Of a stretch of DNA of 64,000 nt, positions 34,918 to 43,328 are shown piece after piece. The notes under the pieces are model-generated. The model ran no database searches, was not told where the DNA came from, and was given only the letters and a program-made list of their open reading frames with translations. This stretch comes from Mycobacterium sp. (GTDB taxonomy: Bacteria; Actinomycetota; Actinomycetes; Mycobacteriales; Mycobacteriaceae): the NCBI RefSeq assembly GCF_002863225.1, contig NZ_PKEK01000039.1, positions 62,001 through 126,000 of the forward strand, given 5' to 3'. Each line of letters starts with the position of its first letter. Position 1 is the first letter of the stretch. The translations under genes and the position numbers were made by a program.

Positions 34918-35892
34918 ATGACGGAAGGAGCACCCGGAGCGGCGTCCGACGAAGCACAGGCCGGCGAGGTACCACCGCTCGACGTCGAGGGCTCCGGAAT
35001 CCTTCCCCCTGTCGCTGACCGGGTGCGCCGAGCTTTTTGGTGGCTCGAGCGCGTGGCTCCCGTTCTCGGGTCGCGGTGGGCGGTCGAATTATGGTGTACC
35101 CCACCGGTTCTCGAGTCGGCCCTGCGCATGCCGCCCGGTGTGTCCGCGGGCAGGCCGACAGAGGCGTACTGGGATGGCCACCGGGTCGCCGGTGAGGAAT
35201 GGGGCGAAGGGCCGCCGATCTACCTGGTACATGGTTGGGGCGGCCAGCGCCCGCACTTGGCCGTGTTCGTCAAACCCCTGGTAGAGGCGGGGTACCGGGT
35301 CATCGCGTTCGATCTGCCCAGCCACAACGACTCCGACCCGGGTGAGCTCGCCCCCGGGCGTACCACGGCCACCGAGTGCGCTGACGCGATCGCGGCGATG
35401 ATCGAGGCTCATGGGCCCGCCTACGCGGTGGTAGCTCACTCACTCGGCGCGAATGCGACCGCTCTGGCGGCGGCCCAGGGTGCACCGGTAGGGCGCCTGG
35501 TCTTTCTGGCGCCGATGGGCGACTTCCCCCTCTACCTGGACTTGTTCGCCGCACGTCATGGCTTCGGCCGTCGGATCCTCAAGGGTCTGCACCGTCGGCT
35601 GGAGAAACGAATCAACATGCCGCTGGAAGAGACGAACATGACGCGGATCGGTCGACGAGCCAACTACCCGCCGCTGCTCCTCATCCACGACCCCGACGAC
35701 CCGGACAGCCCGTATGCCGCCAGCCAGCGACTGGCCGCGGCATGGCAGGGCGCACGCCTGGTGACGACGCGGGGACTCGGCCGACTCGCTCATTACCGAA
35801 TCTTGCGTCACCGCCCGGCTATTCGCGCCGGGCTGGAGTTCATCGGCCATCACGCCGCTGACCCGAGCGCCACCGAGCAACCCGCCACGTAG
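34918..35892 (+). CDS. Alpha/beta hydrolase
   Basis: A 324-residue hydrolase. A low-complexity acidic N-terminus precedes LVHGWGGQRPHL, the oxyanion-hole motif; the nucleophile is Ser in VVAHSLGANA, the acid Asp lies in IHDPDDPDSP, and the His in RLAHYRIL. ATG 34918 (MTEGAPGAAS) is preferred to the 34864 extension. The long N-terminal extension resembles mycobacterial serine hydrolases of unknown substrate. Followed by a 49-residue acidic gene. Confidence 0.8.
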   Translation: MTEGAPGAASDEAQAGEVPPLDVEGSGILPPVADRVRRAFWWLERVAPVLGSRWAVELWCTPPVLESALRMPPGVSAGRPTEAYWDGHRVAGEEWGEGPPIYLVHGWGGQRPHLAVFVKPLVEAGYRVIAFDLPSHNDSDPGELAPGRTTATECADAIAAMIEAHGPAYAVVAHSLGANATALAAAQGAPVGRLVFLAPMGDFPLYLDLFAARHGFGRRILKGLHRRLEKRINMPLEETNMTRIGRRANYPPLLLIHDPDDPDSPYAASQRLAAAWQGARLVTTRGLGRLAHYRILRHRPAIRAGLEFIGHHAADPSATEQPAT

Positions 35893-35990
35893 CAGCCGTC
35901 CTGGTTCGGCGCAGCGCGTTCGGGGCACACCACCTCCGACATACCTTCCGGCGGGGACGAGCCCGGCGGGACAACGGGGAGGACACGCAC

Positions 35991-36140
35991 ATGACGATGC
36001 CCAGTGACGCCGCGGACGCGGTCGAGTCGCACGGAACCAACGAAGGTCCTCGTGACCACACGGACGTCGACACCGAACACGACGCCTACGTCGACGACGA
36101 GAACGTGCCTCATCCCGGTGACGCCAACGAGGCCAGCTGA
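35991..36140 (+). CDS. Small acidic protein, 49 residues
   Basis: ATG 35991 follows GGGGAGGA with 7-nt spacing, and the 49 codons end at TGA 36138-36140. The sequence (MTMPSDAADA..., DTEHDAYVDDENVPHP..., ending DANEAS) is strongly acidic and Asp/Glu-rich with no hydrophobic core, so it is probably disordered. The codon usage is typical of neighbouring genes. No family is recognised; the coding call rests on the ribosome site and the biased composition. Confidence 0.6.
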   Translation: MTMPSDAADAVESHGTNEGPRDHTDVDTEHDAYVDDENVPHPGDANEAS

Positions 36141-36167
36141 ACTCGACCACCAGCGGCCCGCGATGCT

Positions 36168-37274
36168 CTAGAGGTCGAGGGTCAGTCGTCCACCGGACGC
36201 CGCTCTGGATATGCAGACCAGCATCATGCCGCTGTCGCGTTCCGGAATGGTCAGGAGAGTGTCGCGGTGTTCGACGTCGCCGTCGAGCACCCGGGTGCGA
36301 CATGTTCCGCAGAAGCCCTGCTGACATGAATACAGGGGCGTCACCCCTGCCCGCCGCAGCGCCGAGAGCAGGGTTTCTTCGGCGCCGACCCGCAGCGTCG
36401 CCCCCGACGAGGCAACGGTGACGTCGAATTCGGTGCCGTCGAGCACCGGGGGCGCGGCGAACCGCTCGAAGTGCAGTTCGACCTCGTCGCGTCCGGCCAG
36501 GCCGGTCCTGATGGCGGTCAGCATCGACTGCGGCCCGCAGGCGTACACGGCCGTCCCGTCCGGGCAGTCGCCCAAGAGGTCCTCAGCGGTGGGAACGCCG
36601 CAGCGGTCGTCGGTGCGAATTTCAATCCGGCCGCCGAAACGGTCGAGTTCGTCGACGAACGGCAGGCTTTCGCGGCTGCGGCCGGCGTACACCATCGACC
36701 ACTCGATGCCCAGACGCGCCGCCACGGTCAGCATCGGCAGGATCGGCGTGATGCCGATGCCGCCAGCGATGAACCGCAACCGCCGGGACGGCGAGCCGTA
36801 GCCCGGCACAGTCAGCGGAAACGCGTTGCGCGGACCGCTGGTCGTGACCGTCGTGCCGATCTTCAGGGCGTCGTGCACCTCGATGGAGCCACCGCCGCCG
36901 TCGGGGATCCGCCGGACCGCGATCCGGTAGGCGTCGGTGACTTCGGGGTCGCCGCACAGCGAGTACTGGCGCACGAGTCCGCTCGGCAGATGGATGTCCA
37001 GATGCGAACCCGCGCGCCACGGCGCCAGTCGGCCGGCGCCGGGAGCGGCGAGAGTCAGGGCCACCACGTGTTGGTCGTGGGCGACCACCTGCCGGTCCAC
37101 CACCGTCAGTGTCACTGTGCGGTCGAATTCGCGCGGCGCCGCCATATTCCGGATGTTTCCCGTCATCGCCCACACTCCGGAGACGGCCGCGTCGATGAAA
37201 CCGATGAAGACGTCGTGGCGCAGCCGTCCGGAGGTGCTCGACGGCAGCCGCCGGTAGCGGTCGCGAAGCGACAT
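36168..37274 (-). CDS. Flavin/[2Fe-2S] oxidoreductase (phthalate dioxygenase reductase-like)
   Basis: A 368-residue reductase. A FAD/FMN domain with RQYSLCGDP (flavin phosphate loop) comes first, then an NAD-binding domain with FIAGGIGITPILPML, and a C-terminal plant-type [2Fe-2S] domain with YSCQQGFCGTC and a distal Cys in MLVC (CX4CX2C...C). ATG 37274 overlaps the TGA of the upstream gene by one base. It delivers electrons to an oxygenase; the preceding gene (37274-38173) is the likely partner. Confidence 0.9.
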   Translation of the reverse strand: MSLRDRYRRLPSSTSGRLRHDVFIGFIDAAVSGVWAMTGNIRNMAAPREFDRTVTLTVVDRQVVAHDQHVVALTLAAPGAGRLAPWRAGSHLDIHLPSGLVRQYSLCGDPEVTDAYRIAVRRIPDGGGGSIEVHDALKIGTTVTTSGPRNAFPLTVPGYGSPSRRLRFIAGGIGITPILPMLTVAARLGIEWSMVYAGRSRESLPFVDELDRFGGRIEIRTDDRCGVPTAEDLLGDCPDGTAVYACGPQSMLTAIRTGLAGRDEVELHFERFAAPPVLDGTEFDVTVASSGATLRVGAEETLLSALRRAGVTPLYSCQQGFCGTCRTRVLDGDVEHRDTLLTIPERDSGMMLVCISRAASGGRLTLDL

Positions 37275-38173
37275 CAAATGTGCGCCGCGCGAGCGGCAGG
37301 GGACCGGGCCAGGTAGGCGACCGCCTGCGCTGTCGATCCCATCTGCTCGGGGGTGAATCCGGGCCTGAAGTACGCCAGTGTGTTGGAGCCGAAAAGCTTG
37401 CGGTACTTGGGAAGTAGACCCAGTTTGGAATCCCGGGCGCGCAGGCGCTGCGTTTTCCACCACCCGATGTCGACGGTCGGATCGGCCCTCATCAGAAACG
37501 AGGCGCCGCGCTGGAAGAACGCATAGATGCCGATCATCGCCATCACCATCGCGCCGATGCGATCGACATAGCTGTCGTGGAAGTAGACCGCGACATCGTG
37601 GGCGACGCTGCGGTGCTCGACCTCCTCGCTGCCGTGCCAGCGGAATACGTCGGCCATCGTCGGATCGGCGCCGTAGTCGTCCCAGCTGCAGTTCAGCGCG
37701 AAGTCACCCATCACCGCGGTGTAGTGCTCGAGCGCGGCGATGAACCACAGCCGGTCACACAGGTGGTTCATCCGGCGCTTGGGGTCCTCAGACGTCGAGG
37801 GGGCCAGCACCTTGGTGAAGATGTACTCCATCTGATCCAGCATCGGCGTGGGATCGACGCCCCGTTCCTCCATGAACTCGTGCAGCAGTCGCTCGTGGAC
37901 CTCGGCGTGCGCGCCCTCCTGGCCGATGAAGCCCCGCATGTCCTCGGCCAGCTTCGGGTCCTTCACCAACGGGAGCGCCTCGTTGTACGTGGCGACGAAC
38001 CACCGCTCGGCCGCGGGCAGGATCAGGTTGAGCAGGCCGATCACGTTCGAGGCGACGGGGTGGCCGGGAATCCAATGCAGCGGCACATCGGTGATGTCGA
38101 AGTGCACCTTGCGGGCCTGCAGCTGAACCGGACCTGGATCGACCTCGTCGGCCGAACGGCTCGATCGTGTCAT
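37274..38173 (-). CDS. PF10118-type metal-dependent hydrolase; diiron-like helical protein
   Basis: A 299-residue helical protein annotated in related genomes as a predicted metal-dependent hydrolase. It carries the pattern E56, E86-x2-H89 (QEGAHAE), E149 and E184-x2-H187 (EEVEHRS), which is the four-helix carboxylate-bridged diiron arrangement. ATG 38173 (MTRSSRSAD) is used. It overlaps the reductase gene by one base (TGATG), so the two are made together. The combination suggests a diiron oxygenase or desaturase with its own reductase. The substrate is unknown. Confidence 0.8.
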   Translation of the reverse strand: MTRSSRSADEVDPGPVQLQARKVHFDITDVPLHWIPGHPVASNVIGLLNLILPAAERWFVATYNEALPLVKDPKLAEDMRGFIGQEGAHAEVHERLLHEFMEERGVDPTPMLDQMEYIFTKVLAPSTSEDPKRRMNHLCDRLWFIAALEHYTAVMGDFALNCSWDDYGADPTMADVFRWHGSEEVEHRSVAHDVAVYFHDSYVDRIGAMVMAMIGIYAFFQRGASFLMRADPTVDIGWWKTQRLRARDSKLGLLPKYRKLFGSNTLAYFRPGFTPEQMGSTAQAVAYLARSPAARAAHI

Positions 38174-38403
38174 CGCCGACCTCCCTGCTTGGGACTTCTC
38201 ACCAGGGCGCGCCACCACCACCTTCAAATCCAACGGCCACACTTCTCGACCTGGACTATGTAGCGAAGGCTAACAGGCTTTCGCGACAGGTAGAAGCGCT
38301 GCCGACGCAGCCAGGCGGTTGTTGTCGCGGGAACTGTTGTGGCCCAACGCCATCACGTCATGGACATCGAATGTCAACGCTCGACGGCGGTGAGAAGATC
38401 CGG

Positions 38404-39222
38404 CTAGGTCCGTGGTCGGAGTATGCGTTTCAGCAACGATGCTTCGGGGTCGCGGCTCTGCTCTGTCTGCAGGAACTCGATTCCGCCTTCGACTGATCGA
38501 CGAACGCGTTCCCGTAGACGACGAACGACGCGGTCGTCGTCGTGGCGCCCGACCAGCTCGGCAGTGGAAATGGGCGAACCGAACCAGTAGTACTGACGCG
38601 TCGGTCGCGGAATCGGCGTCGGCCCGACCCCACGCACCACCGGCCACAGATCGGGGCTCCCCGTGATCTTTTCGAAGGCGAACCGGATCGGCGCGAGCGC
38701 CGGGTTTTCGGCATCGATGACGATGTCGAGCGACTCTTCGGCACCGACCGAGGCGAAGGGGACGATCGGGTAGTCGTGCTTGATAGCCAAGCGGGCGAAC
38801 CCGAGTCGGTTCTTCCAGATCAATTGGTACTGCTCACCTTTGAGCTTTGACACCTCGCGCCCACCGCCGGGGAAGACGAGGATGTTGGCCCCCTCGACCA
38901 TCAACGCTTCGGTAATCGCGCGGGTGCCGTCCACCACGCCTACGGCGAGCAGGAACTCACGCCAGAGCGGGAGCTTGAAGTGCGCGTGGTCGCCGAGGAG
39001 CCGCATCGTCACGCCCCGTTCCCACAATTCCGCAAGGATCAGGGGAAGGTCGAGGAGACCCATGAGTGTGTGGTTGCCGACGAACAACGCCCCGTCGGCG
39101 GTCACGTCGTCCAGGCCGTACACCTTCGGCTGTATCAGCCGTCGCAGCGGAGCCAGGGCCGCCAACGCCCGCGCGATCACCTCGCCCGACGGTGGATCGG
39201 ATACCGATACCGCTGCGCTCAC
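38404..39222 (-). CDS. 1-acyl-glycerol-3-phosphate acyltransferase-like (DAGAT/PlsC-type)
   Basis: A 272-residue acyltransferase. The catalytic motif GNHTLMGLLDLP and the FPGGGREV motif place it in the LPLAT superfamily, in the branch with diacylglycerol acyltransferase-like spacing. GTG 39222 gives MSAAVSVSDPPSG and overlaps the stop of the azoreductase gene (GTGA), so the two are co-translated. It probably adds an acyl chain to a lysophospholipid or glycerol acceptor. It precedes nothing close downstream; the next gene on this strand starts at 38173. Confidence 0.8.
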   Translation of the reverse strand: MSAAVSVSDPPSGEVIARALAALAPLRRLIQPKVYGLDDVTADGALFVGNHTLMGLLDLPLILAELWERGVTMRLLGDHAHFKLPLWREFLLAVGVVDGTRAITEALMVEGANILVFPGGGREVSKLKGEQYQLIWKNRLGFARLAIKHDYPIVPFASVGAEESLDIVIDAENPALAPIRFAFEKITGSPDLWPVVRGVGPTPIPRPTRQYYWFGSPISTAELVGRHDDDRVVRRLRERVRRSVEGGIEFLQTEQSRDPEASLLKRILRPRT

Positions 39223-39860
39223 ATCAGCGATTCCGTCGACAGTGCGGATCCGTGCTGTGTGGCGGTCGTCAGAACCTCGCGCCGCAAGAGTTCCCGCTCC
39301 TGCGGCGTCCACCGCGTGGTCGGTTCCAGTACCAGGGAATCGACTCGGTACCCGAGCAGGGTGAATACGTACTCCAGGTAGGGCAATTGGAAGTCACGGA
39401 GTTCGGGATGCCTACCGTCGTAGGCGCTGCTTCGGGTCAGGATGAGGTGCACGGGTCGATTCGCGCCGAGGGTGCCGACGTGCCGGCCCTCGGCGTCGAC
39501 GGTGAACGTCAGCAGTGGTTGGACGATGACGTCGATCCAGTTCTTCAGCGGCGCCGGTATCGACCAGTTCCACATCGGCGAGGACACCACGATGCGATCG
39601 CAGCCTTGGACGCGGTCGATCTCGGCGCCGACCCGGTCCCATACGTGTTGCTGCTCAGGCGATAACGACTCTCCCAGCAGCGGCGCGAATTTCGCCAGAG
39701 CGGCATCCCGCTGGAATGTCAGCACATCATCGGACCAAAGGTCGACGTGGTCCACCGCGCCGATGGCCGTACCGCCGGCCGCCTCCAGGAAGGCACGCGC
39801 GGCGGCAGAAGACAACGAATGCTCGCCCTTCGGTGACGCCTCGATCCAGAGTGTCCGCAT
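39219..39860 (-). CDS. FMN-dependent NADH azoreductase-like protein
   Basis: A 213-residue flavodoxin-fold enzyme. The N-terminal RTLWIEASPKGEHSLS is the FMN phosphate-binding loop, and SSPMWNWSIPAPLKNWIDV is the family motif (here Trp-Asn-Trp). ATG 39860 follows a stretch of about 65 nt from a palindromic operator (39925-39940). It probably reduces quinones or azo compounds. It overlaps the acyltransferase gene, an unusual pairing. Confidence 0.85.
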   Translation of the reverse strand: MRTLWIEASPKGEHSLSSAAARAFLEAAGGTAIGAVDHVDLWSDDVLTFQRDAALAKFAPLLGESLSPEQQHVWDRVGAEIDRVQGCDRIVVSSPMWNWSIPAPLKNWIDVIVQPLLTFTVDAEGRHVGTLGANRPVHLILTRSSAYDGRHPELRDFQLPYLEYVFTLLGYRVDSLVLEPTTRWTPQERELLRREVLTTATQHGSALSTESLM

Positions 39861-39924
39861 CAGTTGACCGTCTGCCGGTCCGATTCCACCGCACCCACCG
39901 TGAAGCACATGGCCCGGAACCTAA

Positions 39925-39940
39925 CATACCTAAAGGTATG
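39925..39940. promoter_or_regulatory. Palindromic operator of the azoreductase promoter
   Basis: CATACCT-AA-AGGTATG (39925-39940) has 7-bp exact arms. On the minus strand its end forms TATGTT, a good -10 element, so a bound repressor would block the azoreductase promoter. The AGGT/ACCT half sites recur at the HxlR promoter (41749-41756). Confidence 0.55.
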
Positions 39941-39987
39941 GATTGCGGTGCAGGGATCGATTTCGAGCGCTCAAGCCGACGAGGCGG

Positions 39988-40443
39988 CTACGCAGATGGT
40001 GCGATGCGGGTCGCGGCCAGGGTGATGGGCACCCGCAGAATCTTGGAGATCGCGCACAGTCGCCGTGCGTCGTCGGCGATTTGTTGAAACTGCGCCTCGG
40101 TGGCGCCGGGTAGTTCGGCGTGGACGATCAAGTGGATGCCATCCACGGAGTAGCCGTGCCCGTCGGAGCCCTGGCTGTCGGTTCCCATGGTGAGCTGAGC
40201 GGTAGTTGTGATCGACTCCACCGCCAACTCGTTCTTACGAGCGATGTTGGCCAACGCGTGGTTGTAGCAGCCGGCGTGACCGGTCGCCAGCAATTCTTCG
40301 GGGATGGCTCCTGGTGCCCCTTCGAACCGGCTGGCGAAGGTGTAAGGCGCCCCCTGGATAGTTTTGCTGGTGTCGGTGGACAAGGTGCCGGTTCCGTCGA
40401 AGAACGACCCATTCCATTGTGAAGTGCCGGCGACGGTGGTCAT
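39988..40443 (-). CDS. OsmC-family peroxiredoxin
   Basis: A 151-residue OsmC protein. The two redox cysteines are in GHAGCYNHAL and RRLCAISK, as in OsmC/Ohr enzymes that reduce organic hydroperoxides with lipoyl thiols. The N-terminal TSQWNGSFFDGTGTLS and LLATGHA are conserved. ATG 40443 follows AAGGAG 7 nt upstream. It is 35 bp downstream of the enoyl-CoA hydratase gene (ends 40479) in the same direction, so they may be co-transcribed. Confidence 0.9.
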   Translation of the reverse strand: MTTVAGTSQWNGSFFDGTGTLSTDTSKTIQGAPYTFASRFEGAPGAIPEELLATGHAGCYNHALANIARKNELAVESITTTAQLTMGTDSQGSDGHGYSVDGIHLIVHAELPGATEAQFQQIADDARRLCAISKILRVPITLAATRIAPSA

Positions 40444-40478
40444 CGTGCTCCTTGTCGAGGGTTTGAAGGGCATGGCGC

Positions 40479-41333
40479 TCAAGAGGGGAGGGCGTCGACC
40501 ACGTCGGCGATGTTCCGGCCGAGGCGGTACTCGATCTCCGACTTCTGTTGCAGCCCTTGGTCGAACAGGGCATTGGTCAGGTTCTGAAATCCGGGCCGGA
40601 CGGCGGCCGCCCAGAACGCGTCGGAGTGCAGCGGGAACTCCGTGTCGGGCAAGCGGGTGTATTTGTTGACGAATTGCTTGATCTCCCCGATCGCGCGGTG
40701 GTCCCAGCGTGAGACGCGCCGGGCGTAATCGTCGACGAAGGCGGTGAAGTCGGCGTCGGCGATGGCACGGTTGACATAGCCGTAGAGTTCGGCAGTCTGA
40801 CCGTCGAAATCGCCTCCACCCAGCAAGATTTCGAAAGCTCGACCTCGACCGACCAGCGCTGGGAGGCGCCCGGCGGCACCACCGCCGGGAACGGCGCCGA
40901 AGCCTATCTCCATCTGGCCGAGAAGCGCCTTTTCGCGGCTGGCGAATCGGATGTCGGTTGCGAGCGCGAATTCGCTGCCCGCACCGCGGGCGATGCCACG
41001 TATAGCACTGATCGTCACTGCGGCGAGCTTGCTGATCCGGACGGTGATGTCGACCCATGCGGCGTACCCGGTTGGGCTCGGAAGTGCCTCTGAGGCAGCG
41101 TGATCGGCCGCGAGATCGTAGTGGGCCAGAAAGAATTCCGGGTCCGCGCTGTCGAAGAGGACGACGTTGACGAAGTCGTTGGACTCCAATTCGGTGAGCA
41201 GGTCCTTGAGGTCTCGGATCAGTTCGGTGCCGATGACGTTGACCGGGGGATTATCGAAGGTCACTCGCCAGAACGTGGGTGACTCCGCAGTCAACCGGAG
41301 GTGGGTCGGTGTGAACTCGTCGCTGAAGGGCAT
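40479..41333 (-). CDS. Enoyl-CoA hydratase/isomerase family protein
   Basis: A 284-residue crotonase-fold protein. It has FDNPPVNVIG, the oxyanion-hole segment SAIRGIARGAGSEFALATDIRFAS, and FGAVPGGGAAGRLPALVG. The catalytic Glu positions are not obvious, so hydratase activity is only inferred. A C-terminal extension of about 50 residues is present. Upstream lies a 431-bp non-coding gap before the HxlR gene. Confidence 0.8.
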   Translation of the reverse strand: MPFSDEFTPTHLRLTAESPTFWRVTFDNPPVNVIGTELIRDLKDLLTELESNDFVNVVLFDSADPEFFLAHYDLAADHAASEALPSPTGYAAWVDITVRISKLAAVTISAIRGIARGAGSEFALATDIRFASREKALLGQMEIGFGAVPGGGAAGRLPALVGRGRAFEILLGGGDFDGQTAELYGYVNRAIADADFTAFVDDYARRVSRWDHRAIGEIKQFVNKYTRLPDTEFPLHSDAFWAAAVRPGFQNLTNALFDQGLQQKSEIEYRLGRNIADVVDALPS

Positions 41334-41764
41334 ACCGCGACCGTAGACCTCATACTTTGAAAATACAAGCCTGATGAGTGCATCAGCATTGGCCGGGGCA
41401 GCTCCTCCGTCGCTCGGTCAGATGCATTCCAAGATCCAATCTCGTTGGTGCGCAAATCAACCGGACCTACCACCTAAGATCGCTGTCGCAGACGTAACGG
41501 CAGGTTCAGGTAGGAATTGACGCACGCGGTTTCAAATACAAGGACCATCCGGTATCCGAGGCGTCACCCGTCAGGCCTACCAGCTGTACGCGGAGTGGCG
41601 CGCGGTTAACGACTAGTGCCTATTCGAGGAACCAGGCCAGCAAAGGTTTTTCGACTCAGTTGTAGCCGCTTTGCCGACCACACCCCGCCTCATCTGGCTG
41701 AGCGTCAACGGTCCGCTACCCACCTGACTTGATTGAGCCAAGCTAGGTAGGTACCTTCGACGAG
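41334..41764. other. Gene-free divergent spacer upstream of HxlR
   Basis: This 431-bp region has no long open frame and lower GC than its neighbours. It contains an HxlR operator candidate near its right end (41749-41756) and otherwise no recognised feature. Confidence 0.5.
41749..41757 (+). promoter_or_regulatory. HxlR autoregulatory site and -10 box
   Basis: AGGTACCT (41749-41756) is a perfect palindrome overlapping TACCTT (41752-41757), a TANNNT -10 box 7 nt before the GTG start at 41765. That spacing fits a leaderless transcript, and the overlap fits autorepression by the HxlR protein. The same half sites occur at 39925-39940. Confidence 0.4.
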
Positions 41765-42214
41765 GTGGCAACGAAGAAAGTCGACGATTGGCAGTGTTCG
41801 GTCGCACGAAGCATCACCGTGCTGGGCGAGCGCTGGACGATCCTGATTCTGCGCGAGGCCTTACTCGGCACCACTCGCTTTGTCGATTTCGAACGTAACC
41901 TCGGACTGCCCTCGGACCGGCTCGCCGATCGCCTGGCGACACTTGTCGAGTACGGCGTGATGACAAAGGAGTCTTACCAACAACCTGGCCAGCGCCGCCG
42001 TCCCTCCTATCATTTGACGTCCGCCGGTCGCGACCTGCACGTGTTGATCGGCGCGCTACAGCAGTGGGGCGATCAGTATCTGCCCCGCCCCGAAGGACCC
42101 ACCATGGTGCGTAAGGCCAAACGGACGGAACGCCCCGTCCACGTGGCGTTCATCGACGACCTCGGCTACGAGGTCCCCGCCGACGACGTCGCGACCATTC
42201 CCACCGGAAAGTAG
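41765..42214 (+). CDS. HxlR-family transcriptional regulator
   Basis: A 149-residue winged-helix regulator. The core is CSVARSITVLGERWTILILREA, followed by the recognition segment RFVDFERNLGLPSDRLADRLATLVEYGV and a wing. Such regulators often respond to quinones or electrophiles through a thiol; the single Cys near residue 11 is in the right region. GTG 41765 lies after a possible -10 box (TACCTT). It may control itself and the azoreductase, whose promoter carries a similar palindrome. Confidence 0.9.
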   Translation: MATKKVDDWQCSVARSITVLGERWTILILREALLGTTRFVDFERNLGLPSDRLADRLATLVEYGVMTKESYQQPGQRRRPSYHLTSAGRDLHVLIGALQQWGDQYLPRPEGPTMVRKAKRTERPVHVAFIDDLGYEVPADDVATIPTGK

Positions 42215-42269
42215 ACAGCCAAATCGAATTGGCTATAGGCTTCTCCTCGATCGAGTAACAGGAGGGTTC

Positions 42270-43328
42270 TCACGCCTGCTGTTCGCGGCCCGGAATGTGC
42301 TCGTCGCGATACGCCTCGAGGCGGTCCGTCCAGACATGCACAACACCGGGGTCGGCGAAGCTCGCGGTAAAGCTGTTGTGGGCCAACGAGAGCACGTCAT
42401 TGACATCCAGCGCCAACGCCTCGGTGGCGGCCAAGTAATTGGCGTTGACGTAGCCGCCGAAGAAGGGTGGGTCGTCGGAGTTGATCGTCACCCGCACGCC
42501 CGCATGCAGTAGTCGCCGCAAAGGATGCGAACTCAGGTCGCGCACCACCCCGAGGGCCAGATTCGACAGTGGGCACATGGTGAGCGCGATGCCGGTGTCG
42601 GCAAGCCGCCGGATCAGAGCGGTGCCTCCGGCGGCCGCGACGCCGTGGTCGATCCGATCGGGTTGGCAGAGGTCCAGTGCTTCGGTGACGTAGGAGGCCG
42701 GCGTCCCCTCGCCCGCATGCACGGTGGTCCGATAGCCGCGGGCGCGCGCCCGGTCGAAGTAGCGCGCGAATTTGCCGGGCGGATGGCCTGATTCGGCCGA
42801 TCCGAGGCCCACCCCGAGGATGCGCTCGGCCCAGGGTTCCAAGAGATCGAGTAGCTCCAGCCCTTCTGCCTCGGGACGTTGGCGCTGAGCTGTGCAGATC
42901 ACCTGACCGTCGATGCCCCACTGACTTCGGGCGTCGTCGACTGCCTGGAACACACCCTCGAGTTGATCGGAGATCGGGACGCCGAGGTCGAGGAAAGTCT
43001 GTGCGCCATAGAACATTTCGGTGCGCAGGACGTTCTCGTGGGCAGCGCGTTCTAGATACGCCAAGGTGAGGTCGTAGAAATCCTGCTGACGGCGCAACAC
43101 CTCGCCCACCCGGAACAACACCGCGAGGAAATCTTCCAGGCTGCTGAAACGATAGGCGGCCCGAATCTCCTCGACCGATCGCCACGGCAGGTCGACCCCG
43201 TTCGCCCGGGCCGCGCGCAGCATCATCTCCGGCTCGAGCGTCCCCTCCAGGTGAACGTGCAGTTCCGCTTTGGGCATGCCGGCGAGGAACTCGGCACTCA
43301 CGTTCACTGCGGGAGGAGCGGGTGTCAC
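42270..43328 (-). CDS. Adenosine/adenine deaminase family protein
   Basis: A 352-residue amidohydrolase. Zn ligands are in AELHVHLEG (His24, His26), the HAGEG motif holds the proton-shuttle Glu, DHG supplies His, and SDDPPFFGGYVN supplies the last Asp. SDDP with GGYVN is characteristic of the adenine deaminase branch, so adenine may be the substrate rather than adenosine. The GTG start (43328) overlaps the stop of the upstream methyltransferase gene by 4 bp, linking deamination with methyl transfer. Confidence 0.85.
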   Translation of the reverse strand: MTPAPPAVNVSAEFLAGMPKAELHVHLEGTLEPEMMLRAARANGVDLPWRSVEEIRAAYRFSSLEDFLAVLFRVGEVLRRQQDFYDLTLAYLERAAHENVLRTEMFYGAQTFLDLGVPISDQLEGVFQAVDDARSQWGIDGQVICTAQRQRPEAEGLELLDLLEPWAERILGVGLGSAESGHPPGKFARYFDRARARGYRTTVHAGEGTPASYVTEALDLCQPDRIDHGVAAAGGTALIRRLADTGIALTMCPLSNLALGVVRDLSSHPLRRLLHAGVRVTINSDDPPFFGGYVNANYLAATEALALDVNDVLSLAHNSFTASFADPGVVHVWTDRLEAYRDEHIPGREQQA

